Assembly (NCBI GenBank): GCA_016292295.1
Contig: JADNEJ010000362.1
Coordinates: 1-6,083, forward strand
DNA: 6,083 bases
Reading direction: 5' to 3'
From: Candidatus Thiodictyon intracellulare
GTDB lineage: Bacteria; Pseudomonadota; Gammaproteobacteria; Chromatiales; Chromatiaceae
Of the stretch, positions 1 through 5,950 are shown in pieces (positions within the stretch are counted from its first letter, which is position 1; the number at the start of each line of letters is the position of its first letter). The notes under the pieces were generated by a model that was given only the letters and a program-made list of their open reading frames with translations, made no database searches and had not been told where the DNA came from. Made by a program: the position numbers and the translations under genes.

Positions 1-210
1 TTCAACGATCGCCCTGTTCCAGCAACTTGAGCAAGTCTACGCCGTCGCGACCTGGGTCTACGTTATTTGCGACAAATTCTGTATAACAAGTATTACGAAT
101 CATTTGGCGGATTTCGCAAAGCCTGCGCAGACTTCTTCAGCAACTCGGGTAAGTACTAAGGCGACTTGCGCTCCTTGCTGACGGAGAACTTTGAAATAAC
201 CTGTCGGTGA
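1..210 (+). pseudogene. IS630-family transposase, decayed C-terminal fragment
   Basis: The fragment enters from the left edge. Frame 2 reads ALFQQLEQVYAVATWVYVIC followed by Asp (codon 71-73). This matches the IS630 stretch around the second catalytic Asp (usually VICDNARYY in the family). At about 74-80 the match jumps to frame 1 and reads LYNKYYESFGGFRKACADFF, then SNSGKY, the typical C-terminal tail. By family spacing roughly 45-50 residues are missing between the blocks, including the region that should hold the third catalytic acid (Glu of the ERLWKF-like motif). An in-frame TAA at 157-159 interrupts the tail. The same frame then continues GDLRSLLTENFEITCR to TGA at 208-210, which resembles the normal family ending, so the TAA looks like a nonsense mutation. 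With the internal deletion, frame change and stop, this cannot make active transposase. The family call is from recalled motifs; the deletion is inferred from where the two frames match. Confidence 0.75.
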
Positions 211-242
211 GGAAACTGAAAATTTGGCATTAGCTGAGTATA
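211..242. mobile_element. Probable right end of the IS630 element, with TA target
   Basis: IS630 elements end shortly after the transposase stop and insert at TA dinucleotides, duplicating them. After the original stop (208-210) only about 28 bases remain before TATA at 239-242. Immediately beyond that, the reverse strand resumes a recognisable protein (the TumE-like fragment, whose last matching residue is the Asp codon at 244-242). The terminal sequence read inward from this end would be CTCAGCTAATGCCAAATTTT (219-238, minus strand). The left end is outside the window, so the inverted repeat cannot be confirmed. Which of the two TA steps is the duplicated one is undecided. Confidence 0.5.
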
Positions 243-404
243 TCGTAGCCCACAAGCCTAACGCCGGCACGGCCGTAGTAAAGGCTATACTTGAGCCCGT
301 GGAGACGCTCAGCGCCAGCCTCCGGCAAGTCGCCGGATGCGCATCGCCAAGATTTCTCCATCCGGATAGTCGGCCTTATCCTCAAAAAGCAGCTTGGCGC
401 GCAT
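242..404 (-). pseudogene. TumE-type (DUF6516) toxin, N-terminal half, frameshifted and interrupted
   Basis: The minus strand from ATG at 404 reads MRAKLLFEDKADYPDGEILA, then MRIRR, ending at 330. Skipping the single base at 329, the next frame (328-242) reads LPEAGAERLH then GLKYSLYYGRAGVRLVGYD. Joined, these 54 residues follow the TumE/DUF6516 pattern: a [KR]AKLLF start, YPDG, a hydrophobic strand ending in RLPE, then HGLKYSLYYGR and VGYD, which is usually followed by NERGKGDHRH. The second half is absent because the IS630 end abuts it at 239-242. Without the frame jump, the first frame stops at 309-311. An in-frame ATG at 428 is an alternative start; neither ATG has a clear ribosome binding site. 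TumE proteins are toxins normally encoded just before an HTH antitoxin (TumA). Any antitoxin or 3' half would lie left of the window. I infer an inactivated toxin gene. The frame jump could also be a one-base sequencing error, but the truncation would remain. Confidence 0.62.
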
Positions 405-522
405 CAAGTAAAAATGCCATAATTCCATGTAACTTGGCAACTCGCTCGCGATCGCCGGCGCGGGCACCCAACGAACAGCGCGAGCTGTCGACGCTGCGTG
501 CGGCCGATCTTGTGATACCGAG
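405..522. other. Spacer between the TumE remnant and the rubrerythrin terminator
   Basis: There is no supportable gene here. An open frame on the minus strand runs from 557 into the TumE remnant, but its first part lies inside the terminator hairpin and is low-complexity Ala/Arg-rich, so the upstream part is unlikely to be coding. This stretch would be expected to carry the promoter of the toxin gene. I see no convincing -35/-10 pair. GCGATCGC occurs once near 448; I treat it as chance. Confidence 0.35.
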
Positions 523-550
523 AAAAAAGAGGGGCGCCAGGCGCCTCTTC
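523..550 (-). terminator. Rho-independent terminator after the rubrerythrin gene
   Basis: Read on the minus strand, an AAGAGG arm (549-544) pairs with CCTCTT (532-527). An inner CGC/GCG pairing surrounds a three-base CTG loop, with a two-base bulge on one side. Six T residues (528-523) form the U-tract. It begins 33 bases after the rubrerythrin stop at 583, the expected place for ending that transcript. The sequence on the plus strand has the A-run before the stem, so termination is directional, for minus-strand transcripts. Confidence 0.85.
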
Positions 551-582
551 GACTCAAGCATCTGAGAGACCCGACCCGCCGC

Positions 583-1002
583 TCAGGACTCTAGGTGGTC
601 GAGTGCCTTCTGGAAGCGGTTTGCGTGGGAGCGCTCGGCCTTGGCCAGGGTCTCGAACCAGTCGGCGATCTCGTCGAAGCCCTCGGCGCGGGCGGATTTG
701 GCCATGCCGGGGTACATGTCGGTGTATTCGTGGGTCTCGCCGACGATGGCCGCTTTGAGGTTGGCGGCGGTGGGGCCGATCGGCAGACCGGTCGCGGGAT
801 CACCGACGATCTCCAGATACTCCACGTTGCCGTGGGCATGGCCGGTTTCGCCCTCGGCGGTGGAGCGAAATACGGCCGCCACGTCGTTATAGCCCTCCAC
901 GTCGGCCTTGGCGGCGAAATAGAGGTAGCCGCAGTTGGCCTGGGACTCGCCCGCGAAGGCCTCTTTGAGATGGGTCTCGGTCTTGCTGTCCTTGAGTTCC
1001 AT
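583..1002 (-). CDS. rbr: Rubrerythrin, rubredoxin-less (erythrin-type diiron protein)
   Basis: This encodes a 139-residue ferritin-like four-helix diiron protein. The family reduces hydrogen peroxide in the cytoplasm of anaerobes and microaerophiles, using electrons from rubredoxin or similar carriers. All seven classical iron ligands can be seen: E19 (AFAGES), E52 and H55 (EGETGH), E89 and E92 (GETHEY), E123 and H126 (AERSH). Canonical rubrerythrin is about 190 residues and carries a C-terminal rubredoxin domain with two CxxC pairs. That domain is absent here and the protein ends DHLES, so the electron donor must be a separate protein. The start is the ATG at 1002, preceded by GAGG (1014-1011) with 8 bases spacing. 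The open frame extends upstream to 1074, but those residues (MGNPPPVTMSDRAGQAPHP) do not resemble the family. Residues 23-25 read NCG, where I recall N-R-R in close relatives. The gene lies downstream of rarA on the same strand and is followed by a strong terminator. The family is certain; the physiological substrate is not. Confidence 0.95.
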   Translation of the reverse strand: MELKDSKTETHLKEAFAGESQANCGYLYFAAKADVEGYNDVAAVFRSTAEGETGHAHGNVEYLEIVGDPATGLPIGPTAANLKAAIVGETHEYTDMYPGMAKSARAEGFDEIADWFETLAKAERSHANRFQKALDHLES

Positions 1003-1156
1003 AACGGTGTCCTCGGTTGGGTGGGGGGCTTGACCTGCGCGATCAGACATAGTGACGGGCGGCGGATTTCCCAAATGGTTTGTTCCAATGACCCCGAGCG
1101 TCGGTCGTTACGGGCCCCGGGCAAGCGGACTTCAGTTCCCGGACCTCGCGCTCGCG
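1003..1156 (-). promoter_or_regulatory. Gap between rarA and rubrerythrin; weak candidate promoter
   Basis: This 154-base non-coding gap carries the rubrerythrin ribosome binding site (GAGG, 1014-1011). A possible minus-strand promoter is TTGGGA (1074-1069), a 17-base spacer, then TATGTC (1051-1046). It matches the consensus at only 4/6 and 3/6, so it is weak. I see no hairpin with a T-run after rarA, so read-through from the ftsK-lolA-rarA transcript into rubrerythrin is possible. Confidence 0.3.
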
Positions 1157-2467
1157 TCAATTCCCGCCGCCACGCGCCGCACGGTCCAGGGCGCGTAGGC
1201 GCTCCAGCTTCTCGCGGATGCGGATCTCCAGCCCCCGGTCGGTGGGCTCGTAGTAGCGCCGCTCGCCCAGTTCCTCGGGGAAATAGTGTTCGCCGGCGGC
1301 GTAGCCTCCCGGTTCGTCGTGGGCATAGCGGTAGGCGCGTCTATGGCCCAGGGCCTTCATGAGGCGGGTGAGGGTGTTACGCAGGTGGGGCGGGACTTGC
1401 GCGGTGCCGCCGCCGCGGGCGTCGGCCAGGGCGGCGTTCCAGGCGAGATAGACGGCGTTGCTCTTGGCGGCACAGGCCATGTATACGGCCGCCTGGGCCA
1501 GGGCCAGTTCGCCCTCGGGTGAGCCCAGGCGCTCCTGGGTGTCCCAGGCATCGACTGCCAGGGCCAGGGCGCGGGGGTCGGCGTTGCCGATGTCTTCGCT
1601 CGCCATGTGGACCAGGCGGCGGGCGATGTAGAGGGGGTTACAGCCGCCGTCGATCATGCGCGCCAGCCAGTAGAGCGCGGCGTCCGGGGCCGAGCCGCGG
1701 ATTGACTTGTGCAGGGCCGAGATCTGGTCGTGAAAGAGGTCCCCGCCCTTGTCGAAGCGGCGCAGGGTCCCGGCCACTACCTCGACTACGGTCTCGGCCC
1801 CGATCACCTCGCCTGGGCTCAAGTGTACGGCCAGTTCCAGCAGGTTGAGCGCTCGACGGGCGTCGCCGTCAGCGGATTCCGCGAGCAAGCGGGCGCCCTC
1901 GGCGGAGAGTGCCAGGTCCCGGGCACCGAGCCCTTGCACGGGATCAGTGAGGGCGCGCCGCAGGACGGCCGTGAGGTCGTCGACGCTCAACGACTTGAGG
2001 ACATAGACCCGGGCGCGGGAGAGCAGCGCGTTATTGAGTTCAAACGAGGGGTTTTCAGTGGTGGCGCCGATGAAAATGAGGGTGCCGTCCTCGACATGGG
2101 GCAGGAAGGCGTCCTGCTGGCCCTTGTTGAAGCGGTGTACCTCGTCGATGAAGAGCACGGTTGCGCGGTATTCGACCGAGCGCAGGGCGCACGCCTTGGT
2201 CACCGCCTCGCGGATGTCCTTGACCCCGGTGAGCACCGCGGAGAGGTTGATAAAATTAGCCCCAGAGCGCGCCACCACCAGCCGCGCCAGGGTGGTCTTG
2301 CCGGTCCCCGGGGGGCCCCAGAAGATCATGGAGTGCAGCCGGCCGGTGTCGATCGCCTGTCGCAGGGGCTTGCCGGGGGCGAGCAGGTGGCCCTGGCCGG
2401 CAAAGCTGTCGAGCCCGTGGGGGCGCATGCGGTCCGCGAGCGGGGCCTCGTTGCCGTCGGCGCCCAT
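1157..2467 (-). CDS. rarA: RarA (MgsA), replication-associated recombination AAA+ ATPase
   Basis: This 436-residue cytoplasmic ATPase (E. coli RarA has 447) is related to clamp-loader subunits and RuvB, and is the homologue of eukaryotic WRNIP1/Mgs1. The family acts at stalled replication forks, interacting with SSB and opening duplex ends or gaps. Visible elements in order: PLADRMRP near the N-terminus (E. coli PLAARMRP), Walker A GPPGTGKT 51-58, Walker B LFIDEVH 105-111 followed by RFNKGQQDAFLPHVEDG, sensor 1 GATTENPSFE 134-143, the arginine-finger region SRAR 150-153, and sensor 2 GDARRALN 201-208. The C-terminal tetramerisation domain is marked by ALHKSIRGSAPDAALYW and ASEDIGNADPRA, and by HDEPGGYAAGEHYFPEE near the end. 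The start is the ATG at 2467, which overlaps the lolA stop as TGATG. No clear ribosome binding site precedes it, so translation is probably coupled to lolA. The open frame continues upstream to 2680, but that part is antisense-like shadow within lolA and does not match RarA. Confidence 0.97.
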   Translation of the reverse strand: MGADGNEAPLADRMRPHGLDSFAGQGHLLAPGKPLRQAIDTGRLHSMIFWGPPGTGKTTLARLVVARSGANFINLSAVLTGVKDIREAVTKACALRSVEYRATVLFIDEVHRFNKGQQDAFLPHVEDGTLIFIGATTENPSFELNNALLSRARVYVLKSLSVDDLTAVLRRALTDPVQGLGARDLALSAEGARLLAESADGDARRALNLLELAVHLSPGEVIGAETVVEVVAGTLRRFDKGGDLFHDQISALHKSIRGSAPDAALYWLARMIDGGCNPLYIARRLVHMASEDIGNADPRALALAVDAWDTQERLGSPEGELALAQAAVYMACAAKSNAVYLAWNAALADARGGGTAQVPPHLRNTLTRLMKALGHRRAYRYAHDEPGGYAAGEHYFPEELGERRYYEPTDRGLEIRIREKLERLRALDRAARGGGN

Positions 2468-3129
2468 CAGTCGAAGGATAGGAAGTCGCCGCCGGTCTTC
2501 TCGTCCATCTTGAAGAGGCCAAGATCGAGGATCGGGTTGCGTTTGGTCCGGCCGAAGTTCAGCCGCGTCTCCTGCCCGAAGCTGTCCTCCATGATCATGC
2601 TCTCCAGGCCCACGGCCCCGAAGCCCAGTTCGATCCGCACGATGTCGGTGTCCTTGGCCTTGGGGGTCAGTTCCACCCACTCGCGTCCGTCGGTGCTCTC
2701 GATGGGGCGGGTATTGAAGTCCCGGTCGATGGGGGCCTCGGTTGCCAGCAGCAGGGCCGGGGTGCCGCGCAGGGCCTTCTCCTCGCTTTGGTGGGAGACC
2801 TGGTCGAGATCCAGGTCGTGGAGATAGACACGCTTGCCGTCGGCGATAATCACCTGCTTGTTCGGGGTGTCGTACTCCCAGCGGAAGCGCCCAGGACGTT
2901 GCAGATAGAGGGTGCCGCGCGCCTGCGTCATGCGGGTGTGGTCGGCGCTGAAGGTGGCCTGCTCGAAGCTCGACTGGAGGCTGGTCAGGCTCTTCAGGAA
3001 GGCCTCCAGGCGCGCCCGCCCGTCCGCGGTGGCGGGTGCGGATCCAAGGCCAAGCAGGCCGGCAAGCAGGAGGACCAAGGGGAGGCGGCGCGGGCTCGAT
3101 GGCGCAGCGCAGCGGTGGGTCTGGGACAT
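2467..3129 (-). CDS. lolA: LolA, periplasmic outer-membrane lipoprotein carrier
   Basis: LolA takes lipoproteins released from the inner membrane by LolCDE and carries them across the periplasm to LolB. From the chosen start the precursor has 220 residues. It has a signal peptide with basic RR at 14-15, a Leu-rich core at about 16-28 and a likely signal peptidase I site after APATA at 35, before DGRARL. The mature protein shows LolA landmarks: SSFEQ at about 53-57, then GTLYLQRPGRFRWEY ending near 86, IIADGKRVYLHDLDLDQV to about 111, and a C-terminal LFKMDEKTGGDFLSFD. The start is ATG 3129, with GAGGAA (3143-3138) 8 bases before it. The in-frame ATG at 3138 would overlap the ftsK stop as ATGA, but the GAGG would lie only one base away, so it is less likely. 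The ribosome binding site is formed by the last codons of ftsK, and the end overlaps rarA, suggesting a coupled operon. Confidence 0.95.
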   Translation of the reverse strand: MSQTHRCAAPSSPRRLPLVLLLAGLLGLGSAPATADGRARLEAFLKSLTSLQSSFEQATFSADHTRMTQARGTLYLQRPGRFRWEYDTPNKQVIIADGKRVYLHDLDLDQVSHQSEEKALRGTPALLLATEAPIDRDFNTRPIESTDGREWVELTPKAKDTDIVRIELGFGAVGLESMIMEDSFGQETRLNFGRTKRNPILDLGLFKMDEKTGGDFLSFD

Positions 3130-3134
3130 GTGGA

Positions 3135-5726
3135 TCATTCCTCGCGGGGTGGGGGTGCCAGCACCTCGCGGTTGCCGTTGGTCTCCGCGGGGCCGACGAT
3201 GCCGATGCGCTCCATCTCCTCGATCATGCGCGCGGCCCGGTTGTAACCGATCTTGAGTCGGCGCTGTACCCCCGAGATGGAGGCGCGGCGGCCTTCCACA
3301 ACGATCTGCACCGCCTCGTCGAACAGCGGGTCGGTGTCCTCCACATCGCCGCGTGGCTCCGGATCGATTCCCGGCAGGGCCTCCTGGGGCTCGCGCAGGA
3401 CGTCATCGAGATAGTTCGGGCCACCCTGAGCGTTGAGGAAATTCACCACATTGTGGACCTCGTGGTCGTCCACGAAGGCCCCGTGCACGCGCTGCGGGAT
3501 GTTGCCGCCGGGCGGCAGGTAGAGCATGTCGCCGTGGCCGAGCAGGGTCTCGGCGCCCATCTGATCCAAGACCGTACGCGAGTCGATGCGCGAGCTGACC
3601 TGGAAGGAGATGCGAGCGGGGATGTTGGCCTTGATGAGCCCCGTCAGCACGTCCACCGAGGGCCTTTGCGTCGCCAGCATCAGATGGATGCCGGAGGCGC
3701 GCGCCTTCTGGGCCAGGCGGGCGATGAGTTCCTCCACCTTCTTGCCTACCACCATCATCATGTCGGCCAACTCGTCAATGATGACCACGATGTAGGGCAG
3801 GTGATCGATGGTCGGTACCTCGACCCCCGGCTCGGCGGCGAAAGCCGCGGCCAGCAGAGGGTCGCGCAACGGGGTCCCGGCAGCCTGCGCCTCGGCGACC
3901 TTGCGGTTGTAGCCGCCGATGTTGCGCACTCCGAGTGCGGCCATCAGCCGATACCGGCGCTCCATCTCCCCGACACACCAGCGCAGTGCATTAGCGGCCT
4001 CCTTCATGTCGGTCACGACCGGAGTCAGCAGGTGGGGGATGCCCTCGTAGATGGAGAGTTCCAGCATCTTGGGGTCGATCATGATCAGGCGCACGTCTTT
4101 CGGGCCGTCCTTGTAGAGGAGGCTCAAAATCATGGCGTTGATGGCCACCGATTTGCCGGAGCCGGTGGTGCCCGCGATCAGGGCATGGGGCATCTTCGCG
4201 AGATCCACCACTACCGGTTCACCGGAGATATTGCTGCCCAAGGCCAGGCTCAGCGGCGACTTGGCGTCCTGGTACTCGGGGGCGCCTAGGATTTCACTCA
4301 GGAACACTATCTCCCGCTCCTCGTTGGGGATCTCGATGCCGATGACCGACTTGCCCGGGATCACCTCCACCACCCGCACGCTGATCTTAGACAGGGCCCG
4401 CGCCAGGTCCTTGGAGAGGCCGGAAATCTTGCTGGACTTGGTGCCGGGAGCCAGCTGCAGCTCGAAGAGCGTCACCACCGGTCCCGGATAGGCCGCTACC
4501 ACCTCGGCGACGACGCCGAAGTCCTTGAGCTTCACCTCCACCAGGCGCGACAGGTCCTCGATCTGGGCGTCCGAGTAGCCCTTGCCTGTCTTGCGCGCCG
4601 GGTCCAGGAGGTTGAGCGGCGGGCGAGTGAGTACCGGCGTCTGGGCGTCATGGGCGTCCGTGGGGTCCTGTGCCGGCGCCAGGCGCAGTGCATTCGGTAC
4701 GAATTGTGGGTCCGGCATGAACGCCAGGTCCGGGTCCGGCGCCGCCGGCGGGACCACGGGGGGTGAGACGGGGCGGCGCAGCTTCTGGACTCGGGGTGCA
4801 TCTTTGGGGACCGGACGCTGGTGCATCATTAAATCGGAGAGGGTCAAGACGTGATCGGATGCTTGCGGCTCGGGCCCCGGGTCGGTGCCGGTGTCGAATG
4901 CGAGGTCGAACTGGGCGTCGCACTGCGGTTCGCGCTGGGGTTCGAGCGCTGGGGTGGAAAGCGCCGGCTCCGGCTGCCAGTCTCCCCGCGCATCCGCTAC
5001 GGCGCGCTCCCGCGCCAGGTCGACAGGGTCGATCAGGTTCAGGTCGGCGGGCAGTTCGCCGCCGCGGGAGCCGCGCCGCAGCCAGCTCAGAGATTGGCCC
5101 AGGGACGACAGGGTGCCGGTGCTCAGGGTACAGGCACTCTGCAACAGGCCATCACCCAGCCAATACAGCAGGGTAAGCCAAGAAACGCCGGAAAACAGGG
5201 TAAAGCCGACCAAGAGGATCCCAGCCAGCAACACCTCGGTCCCGGGGCCGAAACGTTCCAGCATCAGGCTGCTGACCGCCTGTCCCAGACCGCCGCCGAG
5301 GCCGTTGGCCAAGTCAGCACCCAGGGCCGTCAAGTGCATGGTAGCGTAGCCGCAGCCGGCCGCCAGTGTGAGCAGGAAGCCGATCCAGCGTAGCGCCAGC
5401 AGCCAGGCGCGGGGCCGCGCATCGTCCGCGCGTCCGCGAAACACCACCCAGGCACTGAAGGCGATCATCAGGGGGAGCAGATAGGCAAAATAGCCGAAGA
5501 GATAAAGGCCGGCATCGGCAAACCAGGCTCCGGTGCGTCCGCCCGCGTTGGTCACGCGGGCCGTCTCGCCGACGTAGGACCAGCCCGTATCCTGCGGGCT
5601 GTAGCTGGCGAGCGACAACACCAGATAGAGTGCGACGCACATCAGTGCCCACATGGCACCCTCACGGAGCGCCCGCTCGACATAGTCGCTGAAGGTCAAC
5701 TGTCCGCTACGCGTCGCCTGAGCCAT
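3135..5726 (-). CDS. ftsK: FtsK, septal DNA translocase
   Basis: This 863-residue inner-membrane divisome protein anchors at the septum and pumps chromosome DNA to resolve dimers at dif with XerCD. Four hydrophobic segments lie at about 27-41, 73-96, 108-128 and 164-190. A Pro/Asp/Glu-rich linker follows at about 225-375, much shorter than in E. coli FtsK (1329 residues) and nearer the Pseudomonas type. The motor domain has Walker A GTTGSGKS 519-526, then [19 protein letters not shown], Walker [10 protein letters not shown] to 655 and [13 protein letters not shown]. The C-terminal gamma winged helix contains [13 protein letters not shown] near 827-839. N829, R833 and E836 occupy the positions that in E. 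coli FtsK (N1296, R1300, E1303) read KOPS, the motif giving translocation direction. The start is ATG 5726, with GGGAGGTG (5737-5730) ideally placed. The GTG at 5732 lies inside this ribosome binding site and is less likely. First gene of the operon with lolA and rarA; complete, with no sign of damage. Confidence 0.97.
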   Translation of the reverse strand: MAQATRSGQLTFSDYVERALREGAMWALMCVALYLVLSLASYSPQDTGWSYVGETARVTNAGGRTGAWFADAGLYLFGYFAYLLPLMIAFSAWVVFRGRADDARPRAWLLALRWIGFLLTLAAGCGYATMHLTALGADLANGLGGGLGQAVSSLMLERFGPGTEVLLAGILLVGFTLFSGVSWLTLLYWLGDGLLQSACTLSTGTLSSLGQSLSWLRRGSRGGELPADLNLIDPVDLARERAVADARGDWQPEPALSTPALEPQREPQCDAQFDLAFDTGTDPGPEPQASDHVLTLSDLMMHQRPVPKDAPRVQKLRRPVSPPVVPPAAPDPDLAFMPDPQFVPNALRLAPAQDPTDAHDAQTPVLTRPPLNLLDPARKTGKGYSDAQIEDLSRLVEVKLKDFGVVAEVVAAYPGPVVTLFELQLAPGTKSSKISGLSKDLARALSKISVRVVEVIPGKSVIGIEIPNEEREIVFLSEILGAPEYQDAKSPLSLALGSNISGEPVVVDLAKMPHALIAGTTGSGKSVAINAMILSLLYKDGPKDVRLIMIDPKMLELSIYEGIPHLLTPVVTDMKEAANALRWCVGEMERRYRLMAALGVRNIGGYNRKVAEAQAAGTPLRDPLLAAAFAAEPGVEVPTIDHLPYIVVIIDELADMMMVVGKKVEELIARLAQKARASGIHLMLATQRPSVDVLTGLIKANIPARISFQVSSRIDSRTVLDQMGAETLLGHGDMLYLPPGGNIPQRVHGAFVDDHEVHNVVNFLNAQGGPNYLDDVLREPQEALPGIDPEPRGDVEDTDPLFDEAVQIVVEGRRASISGVQRRLKIGYNRAARMIEEMERIGIVGPAETNGNREVLAPPPREE
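3138..3143 (-). promoter_or_regulatory. lolA ribosome binding site inside the end of ftsK
   Basis: GAGGAA on the minus strand overlaps the last ftsK codons (Glu-Glu) and the A of the upstream ATG. It lies 8 bases before ATG 3129 and decides for that start over ATG 3138. Ribosomes finishing ftsK at 3137-3135 would stop between this site and the lolA start, a layout typical of translational coupling. Confidence 0.65.
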
Positions 5727-5729
5727 AAG

Positions 5730-5737
5730 CACCTCCC
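5730..5737 (-). promoter_or_regulatory. ftsK ribosome binding site
   Basis: GGGAGGTG on the minus strand contains the GGAGGTG complement of the 16S rRNA tail. There are 5 bases between GGAGG and ATG 5726. The GTG at the end of this motif (5732) is in frame but is part of the Shine-Dalgarno element, so it is not taken as the start. Confidence 0.8.
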
Positions 5738-5738
5738 G

Positions 5739-5778
5739 GAAATTTTCTCGACATTATAGCCTTACGAAAATTTTCTCG
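5739..5778. repeat. Direct repeat pair AAATTTTCTCG around the ftsK -10 box
   Basis: AAATTTTCTCG occurs exactly at 5740-5750 and 5768-5778, 28 bases start to start. The extended forms are GAAATTTTCTCG (5739-5750) and GAAAATTTTCTCG (5766-5778). The -10 box (5753-5758) lies between them. One copy covers the expected transcription start and the other the spacer and -35 region. Each copy has an AT-rich palindromic core (AAATTT or AAAATTTT). The position suggests an operator; no regulator is identified. It does not match the E. coli LexA box. Confidence 0.5.
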
Positions 5779-5781
5779 GGT
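5746..5781 (-). promoter_or_regulatory. ftsK: Candidate sigma-70-type promoter of the ftsK-lolA-rarA operon
   Basis: A perfect TATAAT lies on the minus strand at 5758-5753. Transcription would start near 5746, giving a leader of about 20 bases that includes the ribosome binding site. At a 17-base spacing the -35 hexamer is ACCCGA (5781-5776), a poor match, and there is no TGn extension, so strength may depend on an activator. The region is AT-rich compared with the surrounding G+C-rich DNA. Confidence 0.6.
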
Positions 5782-5950
5782 ACTTTACCAGGGTTCGGCA
5801 GGGGCGCGGTGGCCGCCGTGGGGCAGGCGTATACCCCAGCCCAGCCCTGTCCGGATCAGCCGCACTTACAGCAGGTTTGGCCAGGATGTGCCCAAATCGG
5901 TGTCATCGGGGGCCGACGATAAATTTTTCCGTGCAATTAGGTACATGTCA
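5779..5950. other. Upstream region of ftsK without a supported gene
   Basis: I find no open frame on either strand that resembles a protein here. In several gammaproteobacteria trxB or lrp lies next to ftsK; neither is recognisable. The only structure noted is an imperfect inverted repeat, TTTGGCCA (5876-5883) and TGCCCAAA (5889-5896), with 5 bases between the arms and one mismatched pair. It could be a regulator site or chance. Confidence 0.4.

Noticed and set aside
224..340. Plus-strand frame reading LAEYIVAHKPNAGTAVVKAI, similar to the start of a ParE/RelE toxin
   Set aside because: It is the antisense of the TumE-like block, which matches its family over two segments in the right order. 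The ParE resemblance covers one helix only and continues into Arg/Ser-rich nonsense.
309..557. Intact 82-residue minus-strand open frame
   Set aside because: Its first third lies inside the terminator hairpin, and its last residues come after the frameshift point. Only the middle part, from about 404, matches a protein family.
1085..1130. G+C-rich sequence after rarA (around GGGCCCCGGG) as a terminator
   Set aside because: It does not form a clean stem with a following T-run on the minus strand.
595..1362. Plus-strand 255-residue open frame across rubrerythrin and the end of rarA
   Set aside because: It is opposite two confidently identified genes, and its Gly/Val-rich composition is typical of antisense frames in G+C-rich DNA.
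1709..2827. Plus-strand 372-residue open frame opposite rarA and lolA
   Set aside because: It crosses two real genes antisense, shows no recognisable domain and has no ribosome binding site I could accept.
3036..4289. Plus-strand 417-residue open frame opposite ftsK
   Set aside because: His/Asp/Gly/Gln-rich translation is the mirror of the ftsK coding strand. It is a shadow caused by third-position G+C bias.
5727..5732. GTG at 5732 as the ftsK start
   Set aside because: It lies inside the Shine-Dalgarno sequence that is correctly spaced for ATG 5726.
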